A stretch of DNA of 64,000 bases. Origin: Myrica gale (taxonomy: Eukaryota > Streptophyta > Magnoliopsida > Fagales > Myricaceae). The notes beneath the pieces are model-generated. The model was not told the origin of the DNA and made no database searches. It was given only the letters and a program-made list of their open reading frames with translations. Every line of letters begins with the position of its first letter. Positions within the stretch are counted from its first letter, which is position 1. Of the stretch, positions 1 through 15,000 are shown one piece after another. A program made the position numbers and the translations under genes. The stretch spans positions 13,987,568 through 14,051,567 of the forward strand of contig OZ005617.1 of assembly GCA_963930655.1 (NCBI GenBank), read 5' to 3'.

Positions 1-3000
1 CACACAGATATGGTATTCTGTTTTCTGTACGATCTTTGGTGGATTTTACGGCATTTTGCACCACATCGGTGAGGTAAGCAGTTTTTTTCTTATGGAAACA
101 ACATGATAGTGGTCTCACTCTTCATGTTTCTTACAGATTCGGACTTTGGGTATGCTCAGAAGTAGATTTCAGTCCTTGCCTCACGCATTTAATTCGTGCC
201 TTATCCCACCCTCGTCAAGGAATGACCAGAAGAGAAGAAGAGGTTTCTTTCAGAACAGATTTCAGAAGGTTTGAGGTTTCCACAACACAATTTTGTTACA
301 GAAGTTCTTTTAGCATCCCATTGTTCCCTTGCTGTTGACCATCAAACTAATTTTCTTAGGTGTTGGAGAAAGACGAGTACATTGTTTCCAGGTTTGCTCT
401 TGTATGGAATCAAATTATCAATAATTTTCGACTAGAGGATTTGATAAGTAACAGGTGATTTTATTTTGTTCCAAAGTGCTTTTCATTTTTGCTTGACATC
501 CAACAAAAGAACTGCAACATATAGATTTCTATGAGCAGGGAGTTGGATTTAATGATCATACCTACAGCATCAGAAGCATTTTCTGGCATAGTTCGTTGGC
601 CTATCTTCCTCCTAGCTTATAAGGTCCATTGCTTGTATTTGAAATTCTGGGATTTGGGTCTTCTATTCTTCTTGTCAGTTTTAAATGTGTCTTCCTATTT
701 GTACTAGTTTTCAACAGCTATCAGCATTGCAAAAGACTTTAAGGGGAAGGATGAGGCTCTTTTCAGAAAGGTTAAAAAAGATAGGTGCATGTACTATGCT
801 GTAAAGGAGTGCTATCAGTCATTGAAGTACATCCTTGAAGTTCTTGTTGTGGGCAATCTGGAGAGAAGGTAGAAAAGCTAAAATTGTTCTGTTCTGTTAG
901 GAAAGTATATTAGCATTCATGAGAATATTGCTAGTAATGGAATTGCAGATCTGTTATAAGTATGGTCAATGTATGGTTCGATCTCTATAATGAAAAGTGT
1001 GAGAGGATGAAAAGTATTTTTCTCCTCTCATTATGCTTGCAAAAACCCTTATCTCAAAGACATGTGCAAACCCACTCGTAACATTTTCCGTGCTGTATTT
1101 ATTCTATATTTTGCTTGTCTCTTCAGGATCATATCTGCCATACTAAATGAACTTGAAGAAAGCATCGGAAAATTATGTCTTCTTCACGACTTCCAGATGA
1201 ACGACCTCCCAGCTCTACTAGATAAATGTATCATTTTAGTTGAATTGCTGGTAATTACGGCATGCACTTGAAGCTATTGTATCCTGTTGAGAATGAATTT
1301 TTTCAATCATGTAGTCAATACCTTAGTAACTTGTGGTATGCAATGTTTTAAGGTTGAGGGAAATGCAAGCCACCATGATAAAGTTGTGAAAGCTCTCCAA
1401 GATATATTTGAGCTTGTGACCAATGATATGATGATTGATGCTTCCAGGTATGGTGTGCTTTGGACTGTATACCCCTCTTTGGCCTCACATTGTTGATATT
1501 AATTCAAATTCTTCACTTCACTCTTTCAAAATTTTCTATGGGGACAGGATATTGGATTTACTCCATTCATCCCAACAGATAGACACGGATTTTGCTGTTT
1601 TTTCTAGAAATATAGAATCGCAATTATTCGAGTCATCTGCTGAAAGGAGCTCTATCCACTTCCCTTTGCCAGATAGTGTTCCACTGAATGAACAGGTAGG
1701 TTCATTACTTGTTGCAATAATAGTTTGCTTTTTCTTTGGTTGTTGGGGTCTGTTCATCATCGTGGGCTTGAATGATTGGCTTGCCAAATAGGAAGTACAG
1801 ATACCTCCATCATACCCACATGTGAGACATCTCTGGTATAAGTATGAGGGGTACATCGGGATACATATTTATAACTTGTATGTATTAGAAAGCGCCTTTT
1901 TTTTGTTTTTTTTTACCTTTTTCACAAATGCTGCTCAGAGATGGCCTGGTATAATGTGGATACTTTTGGGGGAAAGAAATTTAAACTTAGAAGGAAAACA
2001 AAAAAGAGGCTCATACATACTATATATGTTCAACTGCAGTAGAAATTTAGAAACTTTCAAACATAGATCACTGATCATGTGTTCTTTTGTTATCTATGAC
2101 TTCTAAATTAGGTTGGTCATTTGTACATATATTACATCTTTTGATGTTCATTGTTTGTCCTTTAATCTAAAAACTAGCTAGCTTATTATATGTTTAATAA
2201 GGTTTCTTTATATTAGCATATGTATATCACATCAGGTTGTAGATTTGCAACAACTGCACACTGTTGTCTTATTTATCATGTTGTTTCTTTATAGGTTGCA
2301 ACATTGTGACCATTATTTTTAACATGCATGTAGGTGCGTGCACACTCCCTCAATACATGGATTAGCTTATCTACACAAACATGCATGCATGTTCACGTTT
2401 ATATGCATGTAACAATTACACAGATAATACCTGTAGTGTTTATTGCAGATCAAGCGTTTTCATTTGCTGCTTACTGTCAAAGATGCAGCAATGGACATAC
2501 CTGCAAACTTGGAGGCAAGGAGGCGTATATCATTCTTTGCTACTTCTCTGTTTATGGATATGCCCAGTGCTCCTAAAATACGAAGTATGCTGTCATTCAG
2601 GTCAGATTTATTTCTTGGTGAAATTCTACATTTTGCTTTCATTTCACTGTGTGCTCAGTTCATGTATTTACTACCTTGTCATGGTATTTCTACAGACAAC
2701 AAAATAGGTGTTACTGGTCGCAAAATGAGTTAAATTCATGGTCAATAATCCTTGCAGTTGACAAACATTCATTATAACTTATTATTTTCTGTCTCATGAC
2801 CTCCCTCTCAAGTTGGGACATTGAACCTAGTAAATTCTATCAGTTGCAAAGACATTGTCAATTTGATCCTTCAATTTAACAACTATAGCAATTATATCTT
2901 CTGTCAAAATCTTTGCTCGGACAAAGGGGCAGTTAAGTTCAATGTGCTCAGTTTTTAAGGAAACGTGATTAGAGGTCGTATGCTATGTGGATTGATTATC

Positions 3001-6000
3001 TTAATACAGTGGACTAGGAGTTGACAACTAATCTCCTGAAGAAAATGTGATAACTAAGTTAACACACTTGAAGAGTAAGTCACTGCTTTATACTTGCTTA
3101 TGCATCAGATCGAGCCACCATTGCCTGTTTTCTATCCTTCCATAGTGGTATTAATAATACACTGAAAGAGTGGTCAAAGAGAAGAGAGGTGTAAAACAGG
3201 GCTAAAGTCTCTTTTAAGAACCTATTAGGGGTCTGGTGCGTCAGAACACTACACCTTGTATTCTCCTACTCTATCACTCCCCCACAAGTAGGAGCATCTA
3301 CATCATACATAGATGTACTTTAACTGTACAACACAAAACACTTGGTGAACATATTGCAAGTTGCTCTCCCTTCTTGACAATACCGAGTAGCTAGTTCTCC
3401 TTTCGATATCTTTCCCTGAATAAAATCAACCTCAGTTGCGTGGTTATTTTATAAAACCTAGGATTAGAGGTTGCAAGCTCACTAGAGCTGTAAGCCATCA
3501 CTCTGTACTCAGCCTCTGCACTAGATTGAGCAACCATTGTTTGCTTATTACTCCTCCATGTTACTTATTTTAGTCCTCGAAATGTTCAATACGCGATAGT
3601 TGATCTTCTTCCAGAAGGAGATTCTACCCAATCTACATCATTAAACCCTTAACTCGAGGTGGGAATTTCTTCTATAATATACCTCAGACTAGGCGCTCTC
3701 TTTGCGCATCAAATACTACAAGTAATAGTATGCTAGGTAGAACTCTGAGTGTCTCCATGAACTGATTTACTACACTGACTACATTAGAGTATTTGGTCTA
3801 GTGAAAGTAAGATAGTTTAGTTTACCAACCAATCTTCTATATCTATGAAGATCATTAAACAGATTTCCCGTATTCTTCACAAGATTCTGATTTAGGCCCA
3901 TAGGCACATCAATTAGGGGTGAGAACCTGACAGACCAACTTCCTCTAATAAGTCCAACACACACTTTCTATATCCTAAGTACAAAAATGAGACCTAGCCA
4001 CCTCGCAACCCAGTGAATATCGAAGTTCCCCAAGGTCTTAGTATAAAATGTCAGATGAAAGAACTACATAAACTATGAGTAGAATGCGTCCATCATTGAT
4101 ATGCAAAGGATACTTCATCACCTCAAAAAATGTATCAAACAATGATTGAGGGATAAATGGAGAAGTGTTTTCTTTGATCTGTACATATTGCCTTGATACT
4201 CCCCCTAAGCAACAAGCCCAGGTGGCTTCTCGGCTTATACTTCCTCATGCAAAATCACCATGTAGAATTTTCATATTTAATTGTTACAAGGGCTAATCCA
4301 GATGGCAACAAGTGAAAATCAGGACTTTGACTGATGACATCTTGGCAATTGGGTTTCTTACCATCAACAATGCCATTATCATAGTATTTTACCCAGTACA
4401 CCCCTTTGCAGCTAGCAGTTTGGTTACCAATAGATTAGAGAAAAAGCTCCCATGTGCCATTCTGATGTAAGGCCTGCATCTCCACTTCTATGGCTATCTT
4501 CCAATGGAGATTAGATAGTGTATTTTTAAATTCCCTAAGAATAAAAATAAAAAACGTAGGAATTGGGGAGGAACTTGGGGTTATTACATATAAACCTTCA
4601 GTATATGTGGCCAGGGAGGAACTGGTGCTGAAGTAAGAGGTAGGAGCTCTGAAGGATGAGAAGATAATGCACATGAGCTGGTGGAAACGAATATAAAGCA
4701 AAAGTATGATGGTGAGTCAGAATATAACATGAGTACTAATATAATACTACAGAATAATGAGACGTTAAGCCACATAACCCTTCTTGTTTTAAGTCCAAGA
4801 ATACCCAAGGAAAATACGCTTGTGGCTCATTGATCAAGCTTTGTGAAACCTGGTCCAAGGGTATGAACATACCAAATACATCGAAAAACTTTAGACGATT
4901 GAGGACGAGGTGGACAGTTTGGAAACAGAATGGAGGAAGGGGACATGCTGTTAATAAGATGATGGCTAGTAAGAATGTCTCCCCAAATTAAATTTTGGAA
5001 TATTCTTTTGAATCAGAAGTGCCTCATAAAATCTCACAAATAAAAATCCATTTTATTGTGCAGTATAAACATGAGAAGTCTGATGGATCATACTTTTTTG
5101 TGTAATATAGGTACTGAAGCTTGAGATTCCTACTCTCTTGGAATGATCACATAGTAAAATACTAATTTCATAGGAGATCCTGGTTTTCATGTCTTGCCGA
5201 AAAGGTTGAACATGGAGAACAGCTCATAGTAACATTTTTCCCCTTAACGAACACCAATGTGGAAGTAATCTTCCAGAAAAGTCAGATATTAGTGGAATAG
5301 AGTTGAGGGAATATTAGTAGGACCCCAACCATGCTTGCTAAACAGATACGAAAATGACTAGGTGAGAATTGGTGTGAAGTCCAAATAGTTGAGTCCACCA
5401 ACTTCATGCCCTATATTATTCCTCTCTCGAGTCTTGAGATCCTAAAAAGTACATAAAGAGACTTAAAAAAACCAACACAAAACTGAAGTGCTTTAGTGAT
5501 TTAAATAATGGGCAACAAATTAATAGAAGACAAACACTAACTTTGTAACGTCCTTTTCTTACTAGGAAAACATCAGTTTCTCATAGTATTCAACAGTGAT
5601 TATTTGTTCTACTTAGATTCATGGATATTTTTCAATAATTCATAAACCTAGGAATCATTACCTCCTTGTAAGTAAGTTTGGGCTACAGCAGTCAGAGTAG
5701 AATGGGCAGTCTCAAGGAAAGCACAGGCAAAGAATTTTCAACAATCCTTTGATCATCAGATGATTCAGTAATCTTTGGTTGTTCTCATACTCCTGATAAG
5801 TATCCATGCAACACATGAAACTCAACAGGTAACTGACACAATTGTGACCAAGCCTAATACCTGCTCATATACGGCTTTACTTGACTATATCGAAAAAGAA
5901 GGATTATGACCAAGACTGGTACAATTTCTCACATTTTCTCACCACCAATTGACTCAATACTCATACCTGATGTGCCTAGATAGCTAAAGGAGAAACGACT

Positions 6001-9000
6001 GCAATCCAACACAAAACTACCAAAAAACTGATGCCCACTTCTAAAAGAATACCAACAGTAAAAAATTCAAATAAAAAACTAAAACACTGGAGTAGCACAA
6101 AACCAGTCCGCTGGACATTCAAACATGGAATCATGAAACCAGCCAACCAAACTCCCTAAAATAGTGTTTATTGTGCAAAACCAAACAACCCATGCACATG
6201 ACTTACTCAAAGTCACAGAAAAGAGCCTTGCCTGCAGTCTCCTAGTATTATGCTAGTTTGAGAGCTTAATCTAACAGACAAACCTCCGGATTTTTACAGT
6301 AGTTTTTATTGTTGCAGTGTTATGACCCCCCATTACAGGGAGGATATTAATTATTCAATGGAGGAGCTTCATTCTAGCCAGCAAGAGGTTTCCATCATCT
6401 TCTACATGCAAAAGATATTTCCAGGTTAATATAAGATAGGATTTTCTTCGTTTTAGTCCTATACATTTTAGTTCAAATCTTAGCTCATGACCATTTCCTT
6501 TTTCTTCCAAGATGAATGGAAACACTTTTTGGAACGCATGGGTTGTGAAAACCTGGATGGACTTAATGAAAAGAACAAGGAGGAAGAGCTAAGAAATTGG
6601 GCTTCTTTCCGAGGTCAAACATTAAGCAGAACAGGTGAATAAAGAAGGTTTACTATATTCCTTAAGATTGTGTTCATATAAAATACAGCACTTGATTTTC
6701 CTGATTATATTCTAAATTTTATCTCATGTTGTTATTGCAGTTAGAGGAATGATGTATTACAGAGAAGCCTTAAAACTACAAGCGTTTCTTGACATGGCTA
6801 AAGAAGAAGGTTTGTGATCTTAATATGACTGTCCTTGTTTCGAATTCCCTCCTCAGTTCATTTTGTCCAGGATATCCTGAGAGGGCATCTTGATGCCCTA
6901 AAAGCTTGCTTAAGATTTTTTTTGAAGAAGGATATAACTAAATCCTTTGCCACGAGGTGATTCTTGTTATCCAGATATTCTTGATGGCTATGAAACTGCT
7001 GTAAAAGAAAACCGCACATTATCAGCCCAACTAGGTGCGCTAGCAGACATGAAATTCACGTACATTATTTCGTGTCAAACATTTGGATCACAAAAAGCTT
7101 CTGGAAACCCCCATGCTGATGACATAATTGACTTGCTAAAAAGGTAATCCCATACTATGGAAAGGCAAAAAGAACAATCGAATTGTTGCAGAATTGCTCA
7201 ATTTATAAGTCTAACATAAGTAATTACAAGCCACAGGACTGAGAATATCCTTTCATTGCTTGAAGGTACCCCACTCTCCGTGTTGCTTATGTTGAAGAGA
7301 AAGAAGAGATTGTTGCAGACAAGCCTCGAAAGGTTTATTCTTCTTTGTTGGTTAAAGGTGTCAATGGTCTCGAACAGGTAGTCCATTACTTGACTATAAC
7401 TGCAGTTATAGGATTACTATAGAAATTTTTGGTTTTCGGAGATGGTTTTGATTATCTAACTCGGGCCCACTTTGCTATTTCACAGAGTTAGTCTACACAA
7501 TGTTTTTTTTTTATAAGCAAGGCAATTTTATTGAAAGAAAAAGGAATAGAAGAAACAGTACAAAGGACTATATTGAGACCTCTAGACCAAACAAGCTAGA
7601 AAACTAATAAAATCTAAAAACTCCGAAAAGGGAGAACCCAACATAGTATTCACCCACAAGAACAAAGACTGCAAAAAATTACCCCTCAGACCCTCCATGG
7701 ATACAGTCACACCCTTAAAACATCTCTCATTTCTCTCTCTCTCCATAAATGCCACCAAATACAAGTAGGGATCATTCTCCAAATAGCTAAGGCCCGAGGG
7801 TCAGTAAAATCCCTTTTCCAGCACAACAATACATCAGCTACCCTCCTAGGCATCACCCAAGCATAGTCCATAATAGAAAGTACTAAGGACCACAACTCCC
7901 TAGCAACCAAACAGTGTAGCAAAATGTGTTCAGCAGACTCCCCATCACATTTGCAAAGATAGCACCAATCAAGCACAATCACACCCCTCCTTCTCAAGTT
8001 GTCAGTGGTAAGGATTCGTCCATGGGTGGCTTCCCAAACAAAGAAAGACGCCCTAGGCGGGCTAAAGACCTCCAAATCTGTCTCCAAGGGAAGCTCACAT
8101 CAGAATCCCCAACGAGACACGAATACCAAGATGTCACCGAGAAAACATCATTCGTAGATCTCATCCATCTCAACTTGTCTTCAACGTGACTCCTCAAAAC
8201 TTTAGAATAAAGTAAAGAGAAGAATGTCGAGAACTCCTCCAATTCCCAATCATTAGCCCTCCTAACAAACTGAATATTCCACGACGAATTCCCGGAACCC
8301 CTCTCCAAACAGTCCGCAACCATAGCATTTTTATTGCATGCAAGAGAAAACAAAAAAATGAAACATCTCCTTGAAGGTTCTCTCACCGCACCAACGATCC
8401 TTCCAGAAATAGACTCTCATGACACATCCCACAATGTGGTAATAGTCTAATGTAGCAATAGTCTTGTTGCTGAAAATCATCAGAATGCTAATGATTTCAA
8501 TGTCAGTTTCTAAAGTTTCTATGCAGTTTGGCTTTAGCAGCAAAACATAGGAAGGTTATTATGAAAACATTGGTTTGCCTACTTTAGTAGCATTTAGTGC
8601 TTTTATGTTCATAATGACGTTTCTTTATGACGATAAGTAATCATGGTAACTGCTTCAGTACGGAAAAATATTCTTTATTTGGAATTCTTAAGTTGCATAT
8701 CTTAAACTTAGGTAAGTTCAACAAATAGTTGGTCGGTGTATACATTCTCATTATGATGGATTAGTTGTTGTTCCAATTACGTCACCCTAGCTTTTCCTGT
8801 CTTTGTTGTACTTACCAATTAATTTATATGCATCTCCGATATTCTAGAAATTGTAATAATGGAAATTTTCCCAAACTTCAATGGACCTTGACAAATAATT
8901 TGAATGAAAATTGGAACTAGTTAAGTGTAAGCATCATAAAATTCTACTTGTTTGTTTCTTTTCCTAAATTTCCATCATCTCTAAATTGTAAGTAAACTAT

Positions 9001-12000
9001 AATAAACCAATTACTAAATATAACAATATGGACAAAGTAGGTCAGACACAATATTTGAGCCTCATCACAGTTACTTGAAAGTATTTTTTCAAGAGCAACC
9101 CATAAATAAAGAAACATCCCCAAGTAGAATCGTGCATTAAACTGGATCTGAGTTCAATGTGCTGAAAGTTTGAGATTTATGCATCTGCAAATGCTTCCTA
9201 CACCTCAGGGCATGATTTATTGTCAGACATTTCAGTTGGCCACAGACCAATTTTCTGCATCAACTATCCTTTTTACCTGCTCTGTCCATGTTGTTATCTG
9301 TACCCAGTTTCTGATCTACTTATGGTCTGATCTAGCAAACATATGACAACCATCGTGAATATACAATGGTGAGCTTTCATCAAGTAAAGCCATGCAAAAT
9401 TAAAAGTGATAAGCAAAAACTTATGGTGCAAGTATGGGAGTTTTGCCACCTGACAGAAACTGTAATTTGTATGCTCAATATTGATGTCCAATGCTAGGTG
9501 GTTAGTTTTCTTTTTCAACCTTGTATGTCAGTTGAAAATTTAAACAATTACTGACATTAGCCCTGTAGTTGCCATATACATATGGGAAAATTACCTAAAT
9601 AGTCCATGTGGTTTCACTTTGTTACAAATTGGTCCATATGGTTCCAACTTCAACGATTTGGTCCCTGTGGTCACCAATATGATGCACAGGGGTCTCTCTG
9701 TCCACACCTCTGTTAATCCCTTGACGGAATATGTTGACATGTCAGCATTGTCCAAGTGTTTAAAAATGAACATGTCAACGTATTCCGTTATGGAATTAAC
9801 GGAGGTGTGGACGGAGGAACCTTGTGCATCATTTTGGTGACCACAGGGACCAAATTTTTGAAGTTGGAACCATTGGGACCAATTTGTAAAAAAATGAAAC
9901 TACAGGGACTATTTGGGTAATTTTGCCTATACATACCATCCTTAGAGTTGAACAACTATCTAATTAATGATAGAGAACATAGTTTACATAATAAGAGCAT
10001 TAGTCTAAAATTTTTAACTTTGCTCTACTCTACCTCTCATTTCAAATAGCTTTTTTAATAGGTGGGTCTATTCGCACTCTTGTCTTGCATATGAGATAGA
10101 GTATTATAGAATATGGTTGAACAAATAAAATCTATCTTTTCCTATCAACTTAAATATTTTGACAAATGGTGACTTAGCACTTAAATCCCTGGAGTTTTGC
10201 CATAAAAAATAAAAAGGTAACGGGGGAATTATGATTGATAGAAAAGATATACAATTAGAATTGCTTTTGGTGACTAAAAGGGTTATTGTTAGAACCCTAG
10301 GATGCATTAGCCACATATGTGCCAAACCTCACAAGCACTAGTTGCAATTAGAGCTCCATAATTGCTTATATAGATCAAATTTCCTTGCTACATACCAAAC
10401 TCACATAATAGATAACGCCCTCACACAATCCAATCCCTACAATCTGCACTATCAAAATTTATGGTTGACTTCACAAGGTCCAGTTTGCTCACAAAATCTT
10501 TAATGTGTGCTTTTGCCAAGTTCGTTCTAATACCTTTGGTCGCTATTTGAGGATGAGCTACCTATAATTGGGTAATACCTATAATAACTGGTTACACTAA
10601 AATCTTCCAAAAATTGTATAAATATCCCACCTTAACCTAGTAAACATCTGATATGAAACTCGGCTCATCTTCACATCCCCCCCGCCCCCGAAGCCCAAAT
10701 TTTATCAACATCACTGTCTAAGCATTCAAGCTGTTCTTAGAAGTTCCTGCACCCAATAAAAAATGTCAGAACGCCATCCTTTACCACTGCTAAACATCCC
10801 CATATCTTATAATACAATAATTAACTCTCAAGGAATCATTAACTGGCAGTTATCAGTTCTGAACCAGGACGAAAAGGTGTCACCAGATATCAGCAATTAT
10901 TCATTGACATGAATTAATTTAGAGGCCCCTTACCAAATGTGGGCTGGCATAACAGATGGCGAATGTATTCCTTTCAATGAGTAACGTTAAAGCTGTTGAT
11001 GCAAAATAATTTGCATGATTACATCCTCAAACTTTATCTGTTCTTGGCGCACACTATTAACCTACTGAGGTTGTATGTACTTCAGCATGTAGTTGTTGAA
11101 TGTATTTTAATCTGTAATAGGTAGTGTACCGGATAAAACTCCCTGGCCCACCAGATATTGGAGAAGGGAAGCCTGAAAATCAGAATCATGCCATAATCTT
11201 CACTCGTGGTGAAGCTCTCCAAGCAATTGATATGAACCAAGTAGGTTATCTCTTAAGTAACTCACATATTAATCCTTTCCTTGCTTGTTCTCACCATGTT
11301 AACTTTGTCAGGATAATTATTTGGAAGAAGCACTCAAAATTAGAAATCTTCTACAAGAATTTAATCAGCATCAGGGACAGAGACCTCCAACAATTCTTGG
11401 TTTAAGGGAACACATATTCACGGGAAGGTTAGATATGTGTTTCAAAATGAGAATTTAAGTAATGCTTGGATTTAGCTTCATGACCATTGGATTGAATCCA
11501 TTGATGCTTAGATATATAAATTATTTAAATAAGTAAATAAAAATCCAAGTTTTTGACCAATACAATATCAGGAGAAGGATATCCCGTTCCACTTTATAGG
11601 GGAATTTCTACTTATCTAATTATTACATCCTCCATACATATGAGTTACCTTGAGGATGGTAGTTCTAGTCCTTTAACTCTTCCACTTCTCATCTGCATCT
11701 TTTTTCTTTTCCCCTTTATTTTATTTTTTTTCAAACATTCATACTTGAGCAACTGTTTCTGACAATCCAGGTTAGGTATAAGAATTAGAAACACCTTAAC
11801 ATATGATCAACTAGAATGCAGCATTTTAAAGATGGTGGCACTGGCATGTCTATGAACACCTAGGTGACCAGTTGGCTTCCAAATGAATTGATTTGTGATT
11901 TCTGAGACTGGAAACTTATGCCTAGATTGTTTACCAGCCAAACCTTTGACTAATCTGGTTTAGAGTGGGTTATCCTATGGGCCGGGAAGAAAATATTTGT

Positions 12001-15000
12001 CTACTCAGAATTATTTATTCCAAATTTGCTCTTCACACAATGCTATTAAAGAACTGTTTATGAATAGGCTTCTAGTTCTTAAGACGCAACTTTCTCTAGT
12101 AAGATTCAGAGCATTTGTGCAAGAAGGAAAACCTACAGGAATCAGATTGTAATAAATGTCTCCCCTACATGCATCATCGCATTTCAAAGCATGTACGGGA
12201 AAAATATTTTTATCTCTCGGTGTGTAGATCTGCTATTTCTTTTTAACTTATTGGCTGTCTTATATTTTCTCCTTCACTGCAGTGTTTCTTCTCTAGCATG
12301 GTTCATGTCATACCAAGAGACAAGCTTTGTCACCATTGGTCAACGGCTTCTTGCCAGTCCTCTCAGGTAAGGGATGCTTGTTTATTTGAGCTCACTCTTA
12401 AAAGATAAGGCAACTACATAGTGTCTCTACTCATATGCCTATGCATGACTGGATTCGTCTTATCCCTGTGTTGGGTGGAATATTGCCCAGTATGTCTACA
12501 TAGTTTTCTTGGTGATGCCACGTTGATGGCATAAATTTTAATGGTTAGGTATTTGCAATCCATCATTATTGTACAGTATTCTCGTTATCTCCAGCTCTTT
12601 GGTCATATTTTATAACTACTGATTTACCTATGTCGTGCTTACTTCTACTTTCTCTTATTTTGGTCTAACATCAGGGTAAGATTCCACTATGGACATCCAG
12701 ATGTATTCGACAGGGTGTTTCACATTACAAGAGGAGGCATAAGCAAAGCATCCAAAACAATTAACTTAAGTGAAGATGTATTTGCTGGTAAGCTTAACTT
12801 TACATTTTAATCTAGAAGTTTATTGTTCATCACCGACCGCGAACATCGTTCTGATTGTAGGATTTAATTCTACTTTACGACGGGGATGCATTACATACCA
12901 TGAGTACATGCAAGTTGGCAAAGGTCGTGATGTAGGCCTAAATCAGATCTCAAAGTTTGAAGCCAAGATCGCAAATGGAAACAGTGAACAGACTCTTAGT
13001 CGGGATATATACCGCCTTGGACGTCAGTTTGATTTCTTCCGGATGCTATCTTGTTATTTCACAACCATTGGCTTTTACTTCAGTAGCTTGGTAAGTTCTT
13101 TCAGACCTGCATAAATTAGTATTTTGTTTTTCGTTTCTTCTCACATAAGTGTGCTGATAGCTTATTGATTTTCTTACAAGAAATTTGCCCTAAAAAATGC
13201 TTTATATACTGACACAAGCTAGATTTTTCAATAAATTAAAGGGAAAATAGACCTCACATGATGTCCTGGATGGAGAAAAAAAAGTTGAAACTACTAAGTA
13301 TTTAATTGGGCATCCCTTATATTATCAACTAATTGACAACGTCCTTGATGATCATTGGTTCTTCAGTTTTCTGCACATATGCAGATGTGCTACATTATTT
13401 GGAAATGAGCCCGCTCAATATTCGAGTTGCTGATTTTCTTGAAGTAAAAAATAAACACTTGTTCTTTCAATGTTATTTGATAATGTGAACATGGCGTTTT
13501 AGGAGTCACTGCAATATTCTTATGTGCTTTTTTTCTGTTCACTTCTGGTATGTAATATCTTGTGATTAACTTCATATATACTTTACAATCCAACAGATAT
13601 CAGTACTTGGAATTTATGTGTTCCTCTATGGACAGCTGTATCTTGTTCTTAGTGGGTTAGAGAAATCACTTATTCTTGAAGCTAAAGTGCGAAACATACA
13701 GTCCTTGGAAACAGCTCTTGCCTCCCAGTCATTTATTCAGCTTGGGCTCCTAACAGGCTTACCGATGGTGATGGAGATCGGGCTTGAGAAAGGGTTTCTT
13801 ACTGCCCTTCAAGATTTTGTGCTCATGCAATTGCAACTGGCTGCTGTTTTCTTTACGTTCTCCCTTGGAACAAAAACTCATCATTATGGACGAACAATTC
13901 TCCATGGGGGTGCTAAGTACAGACCCACTGGGCGTAAGGTAGTGGTGTTTCATGCCAGCTTCACCGAAAACTACAGATTGTATTCCAGAAGCCACTTTGT
14001 GAAAGGATTTGAAATATTGCTTTTGTTGATCGTGTATGATTTGTATAGGAGGTCTTACCAGAGCAGCATGGCCTATGTGTTGATCACTTATTCCATTTGG
14101 TTCATGTCAATCACTTGGTTGTTTGCACCATTTCTTTTTAATCCCTCTGGGTTCAGTTGGGACAATATAGTAGATGACTGGAAAGATTGGAATAAGTGGA
14201 TCAGGCAGCAGGGTGGCATAGGAGTTCAACAGGATAAAAGTTGGCAATCTTGGTGGGATGAAGAGCAAGCTCATCTTCGTCGGTCAGGGCTGAGATCAAG
14301 GTTGATGGAAATACTTCTCTCTCTTAGGTTTTTCATTTATCAGTATGGTCTGGTCTATCACCTTGACATCTCCCAGCAGAGCAAAAATTTCCTGGTCTAC
14401 GTGCTTTCATGGGTTGTGATTCTTGCAGTTTTCCTATTAGTCAAGGTAAATTCTTATGATACCCTTCAACTGGAGATTTTGTCTATATGTTTTTTTTTCC
14501 TCGGCAAAATGGTGGAAGGGAGCGACCAACGTGACCAACTACCCTTGGGCATGACCATAGAAACTCTACTTGCTGCAAAATGTTCGGATTGAGCCATAGC
14601 TAGCAAACTAGGGGAGCTTGGACCATCACCACAGTCCTGCGAGAATGCAACAAACCTTGGGGGCTCCCTCAGGGGAGGGGGTGTTCGATACAAGGATTTC
14701 TTGCCCCCTGGGACTTTCACCCTTTCCCCAAGGCCATATACTTTAATCTATTGCATGATATGCAACTAAATACCATTCATAGTTTCAGAAGTTATGTTGG
14801 TTGAAATGGCGCAGATTATTTGTTTAGCAGCAATTAATTCAACAAGAAATTATGATTAGTGAATGAGGCCAAATCTATATTCAAATCATTAGTTGAAACA
14901 ATTTTTAACCCAGGAGGTACTACTGACGTTCAGACACAGAGTTAGCTGTCTTCTCATGCTTATTGTCATTTCAAGTTTTAGTCACGTAAGTTTACCACAT

